Both the position numbers and the translations under genes were made by a program. Positions 1 to 9,700 of a stretch of 48,778 nucleotides of DNA are shown here, piece by piece; within the stretch, counting starts at the first letter, position 1, and each line of letters starts with the position of its first letter. Source of the stretch: CAZHJK01 sp964533275. Its GTDB lineage: Bacteria > Bacillota > Clostridia > Eubacteriales > Garciellaceae. The notes under the pieces were generated by a model. It searched no databases. It was given only the letters and a program-made list of their open reading frames with translations, and was not told the DNA's origin. The stretch lies in assembly GCA_964533275.1 (NCBI GenBank), contig CAZHJK010000021.1, forward strand, positions 1 to 48,778, read 5' to 3'.

Positions 1-101
1 ATTTTATGATTAGCTTATTGCAAGCAGGGTAATACTTATAAGGATAAAAAATAATATTATTATAAACAATTTATATACTACTAAATAAAAACATAATAAT
101 A

Positions 102-130
102 TTGACATTAAAATATATAATTGATATAAT
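102..130 (+). promoter_or_regulatory. sigma-A promoter of first betaine-binding protein gene
   Basis: TTGACA at 102-107 and TATAAT at 125-130 with a 17-base spacer, a perfect consensus. It lies about 90 bases before the gene at 219. The same arrangement precedes the second binding-protein gene (3611-3639). Bases 1-101 hold no gene I can support. Confidence 0.85.
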
Positions 131-141
131 AATTAGAAGTT

Positions 142-168
142 ACAACTCATTGCAATTACATAGGTTGT
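142..168 (+). promoter_or_regulatory. leader inverted repeat (ACAACY...RGTTGT), candidate operator or hairpin
   Basis: ACAACT at 142-147 can pair with GGTTGT at 163-168 (five Watson-Crick pairs plus one G-T) around a 15-base loop. It starts 11 bases after the -10 box, so it overlaps or directly follows the transcription start. A better version of the same repeat is found at the same place before the second binding-protein gene (3653-3679). Function is inferred. Confidence 0.4.
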
Positions 169-218
169 GGGTTCTTGGATTGATATTTTAAACATAAATA
201 TAAGGGAGGATAAAATTA

Positions 219-1265
219 ATGAATAGGACAATTAAAAACAAGAAGAGATTAACTATTATGATTCTTCTATTGAGTTTAATTCTAGTATTCTTTACAGCTT
301 GCTCTTCAGGTACTGATACAGAAGAGGGAGGAGATACAGGAAATAAAGAGACTCTTGTTTTAGCTGATGCTCAATGGGAAAGTATTCAATTCCATAATTC
401 AGTAGCTCAAATATTTATAGAAGAAGGCTTTGGATATGAGACTGATATTATGTCTGGCACCACACCAGTAACATTCACAGGTCTAGAAAATGGTGATATA
501 GATATTTATATGGAAGCTTGGGTACAAAATATTCAGGATGTATACGATAATGCTATAGAAAGTGGAAATGTAGTTGAAAAGTCTGTAAACTTTGATGATA
601 ACAGACAGGGTTTATATGTGCCTACCTATGTAATTGAAGGAGACCCAGAAAGAGGAATTGAGCCTATGGCTCCTGATCTTAAAACCGTTAAGGATTTACC
701 TAAATATAAAGAACTATTTGAAGATGAAGAGGATCCATCCAAGGGGCGTATCTATGGCTCACCTTCAGGATGGGAAGTAGATAATATTTTAAGATTAAAA
801 TATGAAACTTATGGATTAGATGAAACCTTTACTTATTTTAGTCCTGGTTCCTCTGCAGGATTAGCAGCTTCTTTAGGAACATCCTATGAGAATGGCGATC
901 CATGGGTTGGATATTATTGGGAACCTGAGTGGGTAATGGCAAAATATGATTTGACATTATTAGAAGATGAACCTTTCTCTGAGGAATTATGGAGCGAAGA
1001 TGCTGGATTCGCTTGTGAATGGCCTGCTGTAGATGTTACTGTTGCAGTACACAAGGATATGCAAGAAAAGGCTCCGGAGGTAGTTGAATTTTTATCAAAT
1101 TATAAAACTGGTAAGGACTTGACGAATGATGCACTATTATATATGCAAGAAAATGGTACAGATGTCGATGAAACCGCAATATGGTTTTTAAAGGAAAATG
1201 AAGATTTATGGGCTTCATGGGCATCAGAAGATATAATTGAGAAGGTCAAAGCAGCGATTCAATAA
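219..1265 (+). CDS. opuAC: glycine betaine/proline-betaine ABC transporter, substrate-binding lipoprotein
   Basis: Extracellular binding protein of a quaternary-ammonium ABC importer, 348 residues. The N-terminus has basic residues, a hydrophobic stretch (about 14-26) and a lipobox ending FTAC with Cys28, so the mature protein is probably lipid-anchored. The rest matches the OpuAC/ProX-type binding fold: EAWVQN near residue 100, a WVGYYWEPEW stretch near 229, and a CEWPAVDV stretch near 268; aromatic residues of this kind form the betaine cage in the family. The start is preceded by AAGGGAGGA at 202-210. Permease and ATPase genes follow, but a terminator-like hairpin (1281-1328) separates them, so this subunit is probably made in excess. 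The paralogue at 3724 is closely similar throughout. Confidence 0.93.
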   Translation: MNRTIKNKKRLTIMILLLSLILVFFTACSSGTDTEEGGDTGNKETLVLADAQWESIQFHNSVAQIFIEEGFGYETDIMSGTTPVTFTGLENGDIDIYMEAWVQNIQDVYDNAIESGNVVEKSVNFDDNRQGLYVPTYVIEGDPERGIEPMAPDLKTVKDLPKYKELFEDEEDPSKGRIYGSPSGWEVDNILRLKYETYGLDETFTYFSPGSSAGLAASLGTSYENGDPWVGYYWEPEWVMAKYDLTLLEDEPFSEELWSEDAGFACEWPAVDVTVAVHKDMQEKAPEVVEFLSNYKTGKDLTNDALLYMQENGTDVDETAIWFLKENEDLWASWASEDIIEKVKAAIQ

Positions 1266-1280
1266 CTAGATTTAGTATAT

Positions 1281-1328
1281 ATATGAACAAATGTAGAAAC
1301 TTCTTCATTTGTTCATATTCTCTTTTTA
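1281..1328 (+). terminator. intrinsic terminator or attenuator inside the betaine operon
   Basis: A 13-base-pair perfect stem (1281-1293 with 1306-1318), 12-base loop, then a T-rich tract. It sits between the binding-protein gene and the permease gene, which has no clear promoter of its own, so partial read-through is likely. Confidence 0.75.
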
Positions 1329-1406
1329 TTAGAATTATAACTACTCTTTTAAGTAAATAAGGAATGAGGTGAGAAGGGCTGTTGAGTTAATTAGACAGTC
1401 TGTATT

Positions 1407-2267
1407 ATGGGAGGTTTTCCTGAAACATTAAGATTTGAATTAGGTATATATGTTGATCAATTTGTAAGATGGGCTAAAGTAAATTTTGAAGGTTTTTTTG
1501 AATTTATAAAGGATGTAACTTTAGCTTTATTATTGAATATCGAAAAATTATTATTGGTAATACCATGGTGGATTGTTGTTATTTTAATATTCTTACTAGG
1601 ATGGAGATTAAAAAGTTGGAAGTCAGGTTTATTATATTCAGCTACCATTTTTTTAATTGGAACATTTGGACTATGGGGCGAATTAATGACCACACTAGGA
1701 CTTGTAATAACATCAGTTATTATATCCTTAATTATAGGAATTCCAGTTGGTATTTTAACTGCATATAGCGATAGATTGGAAATAATTTTAAAACCTATAT
1801 TAGATGCGATGCAGACAATGCCAAGCTTTGTATATTTGATACCTGCTATTATGTTATTTAGTCTAGGTTTGGTTCCAGCCGTATTTGCTACAACTATATA
1901 TGCAATACCTCCGGTTCTTAGATTAACTAACCTTGCTATAAGGAGAGTTCCTAAGGAGATGAAGGAGGCTGCACAATCATTTGGTTCATCGAAATGGCAG
2001 ACATTATTTAAGGTTGAGCTACCCCAAGCCCTACCTACCATTATGACTGGGATTAACCAAACAATAATGATGGCTATTTCCATGGTTGTTACAACTTCGA
2101 TGGTTGGTGCTAGAGGTTTAGGATTAAATGTAATTACAGCTATTAATCGTATTGATATAGCTATGGGATTTGAGGCAGGTGTTAGTATTGTAATTATGGC
2201 TGTTATTCTTGATAGAGTAACCCAAGGAATGGCAGATAAGTTTAGATATCCAGAATCATCAGAATAA
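1407..2267 (+). CDS. opuAB: glycine betaine ABC transporter permease
   Basis: Inner-membrane channel subunit of the betaine importer, 286 residues, close to the usual OpuAB/ProW length. There is an N-terminal amphipathic region, then several hydrophobic segments (about 48-64, 74-92, 94-118, 140-165, 210-235, 250-270). The binding-protein-dependent permease motif that docks the ATPase is visible as EAAQSFGSSKWQTLFKVELP near 190-209. The N-terminal residues LRFELGIYVDQFVRWAKVNF resemble OpuAB proteins, which supports ATG 1407. That start is odd: no ribosome binding site lies just upstream, while GGGAGG occurs at 1409-1414, immediately inside the gene, and an in-frame stop lies at 1392. The ATPase gene follows after 29 bases. 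Confidence 0.92.
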   Translation: MGGFPETLRFELGIYVDQFVRWAKVNFEGFFEFIKDVTLALLLNIEKLLLVIPWWIVVILIFLLGWRLKSWKSGLLYSATIFLIGTFGLWGELMTTLGLVITSVIISLIIGIPVGILTAYSDRLEIILKPILDAMQTMPSFVYLIPAIMLFSLGLVPAVFATTIYAIPPVLRLTNLAIRRVPKEMKEAAQSFGSSKWQTLFKVELPQALPTIMTGINQTIMMAISMVVTTSMVGARGLGLNVITAINRIDIAMGFEAGVSIVIMAVILDRVTQGMADKFRYPESSE

Positions 2268-2296
2268 TAAAGAAAACAGAAGGTAGGAGTTTTACT

Positions 2297-3469
2297 ATGC
2301 CAATAAAAATAAAAGTAGATAATTTGTATAAAATATTTGGGAAAAATCCAAAGGAAGCTTTAAAACTTTTAGAGCAGGGTAAATCCAAGGATGAAATTCT
2401 TAAAAAGACAGGTAATGCTGTGGGTGTGAATAATGTCTCCTTTGAAGTAAATGAAGGGGAAACCTTTGTTATAATGGGATTGTCAGGTAGTGGAAAATCT
2501 ACTTTAATACGATGCCTTAACCTTTTAAATAAGCCTACTAAGGGAAATATTTCTGTTGATGGCGAAAATATTGTAAAATATGATAAAAAGCAGTTAAAGA
2601 AATTTAGGCAGGATAAAATGGCTATGGTTTTCCAGCATTTTGGTCTTTTTACCCATCGGACAATCCAATCTAATGTTGAATATGGATTAGAGATAAAGAA
2701 GGTTTCTAAGGAAGAAAGAAGTAAGATAGCAGCTGAAGCTATTAAAAATGTTGGATTAGAAGGCTGGCAAGACTCTATGCCTCATCAACTTAGTGGTGGA
2801 ATGCAGCAAAGAGTTGGTTTAGCGAGAGCTTTAGCTAATGATCCAGATGTTTTACTAATGGATGAACCATTTAGTGCATTAGACCCCTTAATTCGTAGGG
2901 AGATGCAGTTAGAGTTATTAGATTTACAGGCTAAATTGAAAAAAACAATAATATTTATTACCCATGATGTAAATGAGGCTTTTAAACTCGGAGATAGAGT
3001 AGCAGTTATGAAGGATGGAGAGGTTGTGCAGATTGGTTCTCCTGAGGAAATTCTTGAAAATCCTTCAAATCAATATATTGAAGATTTTGTTCGTGATATT
3101 GATCGCTCAAAGATTTTCCAAGCCAAAAATATTATGCAAAAAACCACAGCTTTAATGTCTGTTAAGGATGGTTTAAAGGTTGCTATGCAGGAAATGAGAT
3201 CCAATGGTATCTCTAGTCTATTTGTAGTAGGCGAAAAAAGAAAGCTAGAGGGTATTATAACTATTGATGATACTATAGAGGCTATTAAAGAGAAAAAATC
3301 CCTAAGGGATATTATAAAAGATGACTATTTTACGGCAGATCCAGAAGATTATGTACAGGATTTAATTCCTAAAGCAGCAGTAACTAAATATCCAATAGCT
3401 GTTGTAGATGAAGAAGGAGCTTTCTTAGGTATAATCGTTAGGGTATCAGTTTTATCTGGTTTAGCTTAA
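2297..3469 (+). CDS. opuAA: glycine betaine ABC transporter ATP-binding protein with CBS domains
   Basis: Cytoplasmic ATPase that drives betaine import, 390 residues. Walker A GLSGSGKST at 61-69, Q-loop Gln113, signature LSGGMQQR at 165-172, Walker B with DEP at 189-191, and switch histidine 223. An N-terminal extension (about 12-45) before Walker A is typical of OpuAA/ProV. The region from about 260 to the end fits a pair of CBS modules, which in OpuA-type systems sense ionic strength or cyclic di-AMP; that role is inferred here. The ribosome binding site is AGGTAGGAG just upstream. A terminator follows at 3491. Confidence 0.94.
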   Translation: MPIKIKVDNLYKIFGKNPKEALKLLEQGKSKDEILKKTGNAVGVNNVSFEVNEGETFVIMGLSGSGKSTLIRCLNLLNKPTKGNISVDGENIVKYDKKQLKKFRQDKMAMVFQHFGLFTHRTIQSNVEYGLEIKKVSKEERSKIAAEAIKNVGLEGWQDSMPHQLSGGMQQRVGLARALANDPDVLLMDEPFSALDPLIRREMQLELLDLQAKLKKTIIFITHDVNEAFKLGDRVAVMKDGEVVQIGSPEEILENPSNQYIEDFVRDIDRSKIFQAKNIMQKTTALMSVKDGLKVAMQEMRSNGISSLFVVGEKRKLEGIITIDDTIEAIKEKKSLRDIIKDDYFTADPEDYVQDLIPKAAVTKYPIAVVDEEGAFLGIIVRVSVLSGLA

Positions 3470-3490
3470 AAAATAAATAAACTAATTAAA

Positions 3491-3517
3491 AGAGTGCAAT
3501 TTTGCATTCTTTTTTTA
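3491..3517 (+). terminator. intrinsic terminator after betaine transporter operon
   Basis: GAGTGCAA pairs with TTGCATTC (one G-T pair) over a tiny loop and is followed by eight T residues. Confidence 0.85.
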
Positions 3518-3610
3518 TGAAGTAAAAAAATCTGTCTTACTCTCAAGGAACTAAACTTTTCTGCATCACAGGTGTTTCTTTTATCACTTTCCTTTAAAAA
3601 ATAGTATAAT

Positions 3611-3639
3611 TTGACAATTTTTAAGCAGATTGATATAAT
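3611..3639 (+). promoter_or_regulatory. sigma-A promoter of second betaine-binding protein gene
   Basis: TTGACA at 3611-3616, 17-base spacer, TATAAT at 3634-3639. The spacer ends in ATTGA just before the -10 box, as does the promoter at 102-130, suggesting the two arose by duplication. Confidence 0.85.
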
Positions 3640-3652
3640 TACATACATGTTA

Positions 3653-3679
3653 ACAACTTGAAAAACCATATGAAGTTGT
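3653..3679 (+). promoter_or_regulatory. leader inverted repeat ACAACTT...AAGTTGT
   Basis: Perfect seven-base arms at 3653-3659 and 3673-3679 around a 13-base loop, beginning 13 bases after the -10 box. It corresponds to the weaker repeat at 142-168. It could be a repressor operator or a 5' stabilising hairpin; the sequence alone does not decide. Confidence 0.45.
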
Positions 3680-3723
3680 GAGATGATTAAAAAATTATAA
3701 TTTGCGAGGAGGAAAGATATATA

Positions 3724-4782
3724 ATGAGAAAATTTAAAGCTAAAAAGATTTTAAGTATAATCATTGTGCTATTTTTATTAAGTATTGTATTTACATCTTT
3801 TACTGCATGTTCATCAGGGAATGATCCCGGAGAGGAGACTAACCAAGATGAAGTTGAGGAGGGAAAAAAAGAGACCTTAGTTTTAGCTGATCCTCAATGG
3901 GATAGTGCTCTAATACATAATTCAATAACTCAATTTATTTTAGAAGAAGGATATGGTTATGAAACAGAAATATTATCTGCTTCTTCAGCAGCCATATTAA
4001 CAGGATTTGAAAGTGGAGATATTGATATCCATATGGAGGCATGGGTACAAAATATGCCAGAACAGTATTTTAAATTAATAGAATCAGGTATCATAGTGGA
4101 ATTATCTACAAATTATAATGATAATGCCCAAGGATTTTATGTACCTACTTATGTAATAGAAGGTGATTCAGAGAGAGGTATTGAAGCAATTGCACCTGAT
4201 TTGAAAACAGTTGAGGATTTAGCTAATTATCCAGAGATTTTTAAAGACGAAGAGGATCCATCCAAGGGAAGAATCTATGGAGTACCCCCAGCATGGATTG
4301 AAACTAATGAAATTTTTACGCAAAAGTATGAAACTTATGGTTTAAATGAGATGTATAATTATTTTAGTCCTGGTTCTGATACAGGCTTATCCGCATCCCT
4401 TGGTGGAGCTTATCAATCTGGTGAACCATGGGTGGGATATTATTGGGAACCTACATGGGTAACTGGCTTATATGATTTAACTCTTTTAGAAGAAGCACCC
4501 TATAGTGATGATTTATGGGAAAATGGAAATGCATGTACTTGGCCTGCAGTAGATGTTGATGTTGTTGTGTATAAGGATTTAGTAGAAGAAGCACCAGAAG
4601 TAGTAGAATTTTTATCTAATTATGAGACAAGCAGTCAATTAACAAGTGATGCATTGGGTTATATGCAAGAAAATGATGCAGAAGCCGATGAAGCAGCATT
4701 ATGGTTCTTGCAAGAATATGAAGATGTATGGTCATCTTGGGTACCAGGGGATATTGCTGAGAAAGTTAAGGCTGAATTATAA
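3724..4782 (+). CDS. opuAC: second glycine betaine-type substrate-binding lipoprotein
   Basis: Paralogue of the protein at 219, 352 residues, same architecture: basic N-terminus, hydrophobic segment, lipobox ending FTAC with Cys29, then the OpuAC-type binding fold with EAWVQN, WVGYYWEPTW and a TWPAVDV stretch. It differs around the ligand region (for example PAWIETNEI here against SGWEVDNIL in the first copy), so it may prefer a different betaine. It is transcribed from its own promoter, with ribosome binding site GAGGAGG upstream of the ATG, and closed by a hairpin at 4811. No second permease or ATPase is present, so both binding proteins probably share the transporter at 1407-3469. Confidence 0.9.
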   Translation: MRKFKAKKILSIIIVLFLLSIVFTSFTACSSGNDPGEETNQDEVEEGKKETLVLADPQWDSALIHNSITQFILEEGYGYETEILSASSAAILTGFESGDIDIHMEAWVQNMPEQYFKLIESGIIVELSTNYNDNAQGFYVPTYVIEGDSERGIEAIAPDLKTVEDLANYPEIFKDEEDPSKGRIYGVPPAWIETNEIFTQKYETYGLNEMYNYFSPGSDTGLSASLGGAYQSGEPWVGYYWEPTWVTGLYDLTLLEEAPYSDDLWENGNACTWPAVDVDVVVYKDLVEEAPEVVEFLSNYETSSQLTSDALGYMQENDAEADEAALWFLQEYEDVWSSWVPGDIAEKVKAEL

Positions 4783-4810
4783 TACAAGTAAAATTTAATA
4801 ATATAATAAT

Positions 4811-4845
4811 AACAATAAGCAGGGTTAATAGCCTTGCTTATTGTT
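4811..4845 (+). terminator. hairpin terminator after second binding-protein gene
   Basis: A 14-base-pair stem (4811-4824 with 4832-4845, one G-T pair). The tract after it is T-rich but interrupted, so termination may be weak. Confidence 0.6.
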
Positions 4846-4947
4846 GTTATGTATTTATTATTACATCAATTAGAATAATAAATTAAATATAATTGAAAAA
4901 TAAGGGAGTAGATGATAAAATGTTGTCAGTATAAGGAGGAATATAAT

Positions 4948-6417
4948 ATGGTGAAAGTAAGATTTGCACCCAGTCCTACAGGGTACCTACATATTGGAGG
5001 ATTAAGAACTGCATTATATAATTATCTTTTTGCAAAAAAAAGTCTAGGAACAATGGTATTAAGAATTGAAGATACTGATCAAAATAGATTAGTTGAGGGA
5101 GCAATTGAAGGATTAATTAAATCTATGAATTGGGCAGAGGTATTTCATGATGAAGGGCCTTTTATAGAGGGAAATAATATAAGACAAAGAGGAGATAATG
5201 GACCTTACATACAATCACAGCGTCTTTTTATTTATAATGAATATATACAAAGACTTTTAGATAATGGATGGGCTTATCATTGTTTTTGTTCAAAGGAAAG
5301 ATTAGAAGAGATTAGAGAGGAACAAAATGCCAAGGGTCAGTTTTCAAAATATGATGGTCATTGTAGAAGTCTTACCGAAGAACAAGTAAAAGAAAAAATT
5401 GATGCAGGGTTAGAATATGTAATTCGTTTAAAGTTGCCTGAAAATAGAATAGTTGCCTTTGAAGATATTGTTAGAGGACATATTGAGGTAAATACTGATG
5501 ATTTAGATGATCAGGTACTAATAAAATCTGATGGATTTCCCACATACCATTTTGCTGTAATTGTAGATGACCATTTAATGGGTATTACACATATTATTCG
5601 TGGGGAAGAATGGTTACCTTCCACTCCAAAACACGCTCTGCTTTATGAGGCATTTGGTTGGGAAACACCTAAGTTTGTACATTTACCAAATATACTAAAT
5701 AAGGATCGTAAAAAATTAAGTAAGCGTCAAGGTGATGTAGCAGTAGAGGATTTTATGAGCAAAGGATATTTGCCTGAGGCTCTTGTAAACTACATTGCAC
5801 TTCTGGGTTGGAGCCCAGGAAAGGATGAAGAAATATTCTCTATGGAGGAATTAATAGAGTTATTTGATTTAGAAAGGGTTAATAAATCAGGAGCTGTTTT
5901 TGATGTAAATAAACTAAATTGGATGAATGCCCATTATATCAGGGAAGCTTCTGTTGAAAGAATTACAAAGCTTTCTATACCCTATTTATTAGAGTCAGGA
6001 TACATTACACAAGATGATGTTGATAATCGTTATGAATGGATAGAAATGATGGTTGAATCCCTAAAGGATAAGATATCTACTTTATCAGAGATATCTGATA
6101 AGGCTGCACTTTTCTTTAATGATGAGATTAAATATGAAGATGATGAGTGTAAAGAAATATTAAAAGGAGAACAAATTCCAGTTTTAATAGAAACTTTTAG
6201 AGAAAAGGTAAAGGCTATTGATGATTTAAATCCTGTATCTGCAAAGGCGATTTTGAAAGAAATTCAAAAGGAAAAAGGTATAAAAGGGAAAAATCTCTTT
6301 ATGCCAGTTCGAATAATGCTAACAGGACAGATGCATGGCCCTGATTTAATGAAAATCATTACGGTTTTAGGAAAGGAAAGTGTAATAAAAAGACTTAACT
6401 ATATTGATAACATATAA
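4948..6417 (+). CDS. gltX: glutamyl-tRNA synthetase
   Basis: Class I aminoacyl-tRNA synthetase that charges tRNA-Glu with glutamate, 489 residues from ATG 4948. The HIGH-type motif is PTGYLHIGGL near residues 9-18 and the KMSKS-type motif is KKLSKR near 254-259. Length is usual for bacterial GltX. The reading frame stays open back to an ATG at 4912, but that start would add 12 unrelated residues, and AAGGAGGA at 4933-4940 is correctly placed for ATG 4948. Whether it is strictly glutamate-specific or also charges tRNA-Gln for later amidation, as is common in Bacillota, cannot be read from this window. A strong terminator begins directly after the stop codon. Confidence 0.96.
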   Translation: MVKVRFAPSPTGYLHIGGLRTALYNYLFAKKSLGTMVLRIEDTDQNRLVEGAIEGLIKSMNWAEVFHDEGPFIEGNNIRQRGDNGPYIQSQRLFIYNEYIQRLLDNGWAYHCFCSKERLEEIREEQNAKGQFSKYDGHCRSLTEEQVKEKIDAGLEYVIRLKLPENRIVAFEDIVRGHIEVNTDDLDDQVLIKSDGFPTYHFAVIVDDHLMGITHIIRGEEWLPSTPKHALLYEAFGWETPKFVHLPNILNKDRKKLSKRQGDVAVEDFMSKGYLPEALVNYIALLGWSPGKDEEIFSMEELIELFDLERVNKSGAVFDVNKLNWMNAHYIREASVERITKLSIPYLLESGYITQDDVDNRYEWIEMMVESLKDKISTLSEISDKAALFFNDEIKYEDDECKEILKGEQIPVLIETFREKVKAIDDLNPVSAKAILKEIQKEKGIKGKNLFMPVRIMLTGQMHGPDLMKIITVLGKESVIKRLNYIDNI

Positions 6418-6461
6418 AACTATGGCGGTGATGGTATAAACTATCACCGCCATAGTTTTTT
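6418..6461 (+). terminator. intrinsic terminator of gltX
   Basis: Perfect 15-base-pair stem (arms 6418-6432 and 6443-6457) followed by six T residues, starting at the base after the stop codon. Confidence 0.95.
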
Positions 6462-6652
6462 ATATCCAAATCAGTTATACTTAAAACCTACTTATATAGA
6501 TAGAGAAAAACATATTCTATTAACATACATATAATATTAAATATAAAACAAATGTAACTAAATATAGTTTTATTATCTAGAGAATTATACAATATCCATT
6601 TATAAACACATAAAATGGGTAAAAATTAACGAGTATTTATTTTTTTTGGTTA

Positions 6653-6680
6653 TTGAATAAATAATTATTATGACTATAAT
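6653..6680 (+). promoter_or_regulatory. possible sigma-A promoter for the activase gene
   Basis: TTGAAT at 6653-6658 and TATAAT at 6675-6680, 16-base spacer, about 50 bases before the gene. The AT-rich stretch 6462-6652 shows nothing else I can support. Confidence 0.5.
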
Positions 6681-6732
6681 ATAATCATAGGAATAATTTA
6701 GAAACAGCTAGGGGGGAAGAGCAGCATTTGCT

Positions 6733-9700
6733 GTGGAGGATATGAACAATATTTTACATGTTGGGATAGATATTGGGTCTACCACAATTAAGGTAGTTAT
6801 ATTGAATAGTAATGAAGAACTTATATATAGTAAATATGAGAGACATTACTCTGATATTAAGAAAAAACTATATAATATAATACAGGATACTTCTTGTATT
6901 TTAAAGGGTTCGCAATTTACCATAATGATTACTGGCTCTGCTGGCATGAGCATGGCTAAGGGTTTGAATATATCTTTTACACAGGAAGTTGTTGCTTCCA
7001 CTAAAGCTATAAAAACCTATAATCCACAAACTGATGTTGCAATTGAACTTGGAGGAGAAGATGCAAAGATAACCTATTTTAAAGATGGAGTAGAACAAAG
7101 AATGAATGGTACATGTGCAGGAGGTACAGGATCTTTTATAGATCAAATGGCTTCTCTACTCAAAATAGATGCAATAGGATTAAACGAGCTGGCTAAGAGT
7201 TATAATACTATTTATCCCATAGCGGCAAGGTGTGGAGTTTTTGCAAAGACAGATGTACAGCCCCTTTTAAATGAAGGAGTCGCTAAGGAGGATATCGCTG
7301 TTTCTGTACTCCAAGCGATAGTTATACAAACCATTAGTGGTTTAGCTTGTGGTCGTCCTATTCGAGGAAATGTTGCCTTTTTAGGTGGTCCATTATTTTT
7401 TCTGTCTGAATTAAGAAAAAGGTTTATTGAAGTATTAAAACTAGAGGATAATCAAATAATTTTTCCAGAGTATTCACAACTTTATGTTGCGATTGGAGCT
7501 GCTCTTTCTTCTATGGAAGAGAAGCCAATATCTTTTAGTAAATTATTAGATAATCTTGATAAATTTGGAGTTTCAACAATTAGTGAATCCATTCGCTTAA
7601 CACCGCTTTTTTCTACTAAAAACGATTATAATATATTTAAAGAAAGACATAGTAAAAATTCAGTAAAACGAAAAGCAATAGATCATTTTATGGGGGAATG
7701 TTTTCTTGGCATAGATGCTGGTTCCACAACCACCAAGGTAGCACTTATTGATGGAGAGGGTTCCCTCATTTACACTCATTATGGTAGTAATCAAGGAAGT
7801 CCTCTAAATTCTACTATAAAGATATTAAAAGAATTATATAGTATTTTACCTCCAGGGGTAAAGATAGCCAATACTACTGTTACAGGTTATGGTGAAAACC
7901 TATTAAAGGCAGCTTTAAATATTGATATTGGTGAGATTGAAACCATAGCCCATTATAAAGCTGCAGATTTTTTCTGCCCAGGTGTAGACTTTATTTTAGA
8001 TATTGGTGGGCAGGATATGAAATGCTTAAAGATTAAAGATGGAGTTATTGATAGAATATTTCTAAATGAAGCTTGTTCTGCGGGTTGTGGGTCTTTTTTA
8101 GATACCTTTGCCGAGTCCCTTAGTATGAGTATAGAGGACTTTTCTTCAAAGGCACTAGATGCAAAATCACCGGTTGACCTAGGGTCTAGATGTACAGTTT
8201 TTATGAATTCACGGGTAAAACAGTCACAAAAGGAAGGCGCAACTATAGGGGATATATCTGCTGGTTTATCCTATTCCGTAATTAAAAATGCTCTATATAA
8301 AGTAATTAAGGTTAAAAATCCAGAGGAACTAGGGCAAAAGATTGTTGTACAGGGTGGCACCTTCTATAATGATGCAGTTCTTAGAAGTTTTGAATTATTA
8401 ACAGAAAGAGAGGTTATAAGACCTGATATAGCCGGCATAATGGGGGCATTTGGTGCTGCATTAATTTCAAAGGAAAGGTATAAAATAGGTAATGAAACAA
8501 CATTGCTAAATCAGGAACAACTAAATGATTTTGATCTTAAAACAAAGATTTCAAGATGTGGGTTGTGTTCAAATAATTGCCTATTAACCATAAATATATT
8601 TAATAATGGGAAAAAATTTATATCCGGAAATAGATGTGAAAGAGGTGAGGGAAAGCAAAAAAATAATAAATCCCTACCTAATCTATATGAATATAAATAC
8701 AATAGATTGTTTAAATATGAACCACTGTCAATATCCCAAGCAAAAAGAGGAGTAGTAGGTATTCCTAGGGTGCTTAATATCTATGAAAATTATCCATTCT
8801 GGTATACTTTTTTTACAGAGCTGGGGTTTAGGGTTGAGCTATCGGACAGATCTTCTGCTACGGTTTATGAAAGAGGAATTGAGACCATACCCTCAGAATC
8901 TGTTTGCTATCCAGGGAAGATGGTACATGGTCATATTATAGATTTAGTAGAGAAGGATATAAAATTCATTTTTTATCCATCCATTACTTTGGAAAAAAGG
9001 GAACAACAAGATGCAGACAATCATTTTAATTGTCCTATTGTGGTATCCTATCCAGAGGTTATTGATAATAATGTTGATATATTAAGGGAGAAAGACATAT
9101 TATATATGAAACCTTTTTTACCCTATGATAATCAGAGAAAAATGGCAAAAAGGCTATTTCAAGAATTTAAAATATTTAATATAGATGAAAATGAAATTAC
9201 ACAATGTGTAGAAAAGGCATATAGGGAACAAGAGGCTTTTAATAGGGATATTCAAAAAACAGGTGAGGATACTATAAGGTTAATGAGAGAACGCGGCATA
9301 AAGGGCATAGTATTAGCTGGAAGGCCATATCATATAGATCCCCATATAAATCATGGTATACCTGAAATGATAAATTCTTTAGGTTTTGCTGTTTTGACTG
9401 AAGATTCTGTGTCCCACTTAGGACAAGTGGAAAGACCCCTTAGGGTGGTTGATCAATGGGCATATCACTCAAGACTTTATGCTGCTGCAAGCTTTGTAAC
9501 AACTCAAGGGGATATTGAATTAGTTCAATTGAACTCCTTTGGTTGTGGATTAGATGCAGTGACAACAGACCAAGTAGAGGATATATTAAAGGGTAACTCA
9601 AGGATTTATACTACTGTTAAAATAGATGAAGGGAATAATTTAGGAGCAGCGAGAATAAGACTTCGTTCCCTTAAGGCTACAATGATAGAAAGAGAAAAAA

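Noticed and set aside
1457..2083. A 208-codon reading frame antisense to the permease gene
   Set aside because: It mirrors the permease codon by codon, has no ribosome binding site and no family features.
4912..4947. Earlier in-frame ATG for gltX
   Set aside because: It adds residues not found in the family and would place the AAGGAGGA ribosome binding site inside the gene.
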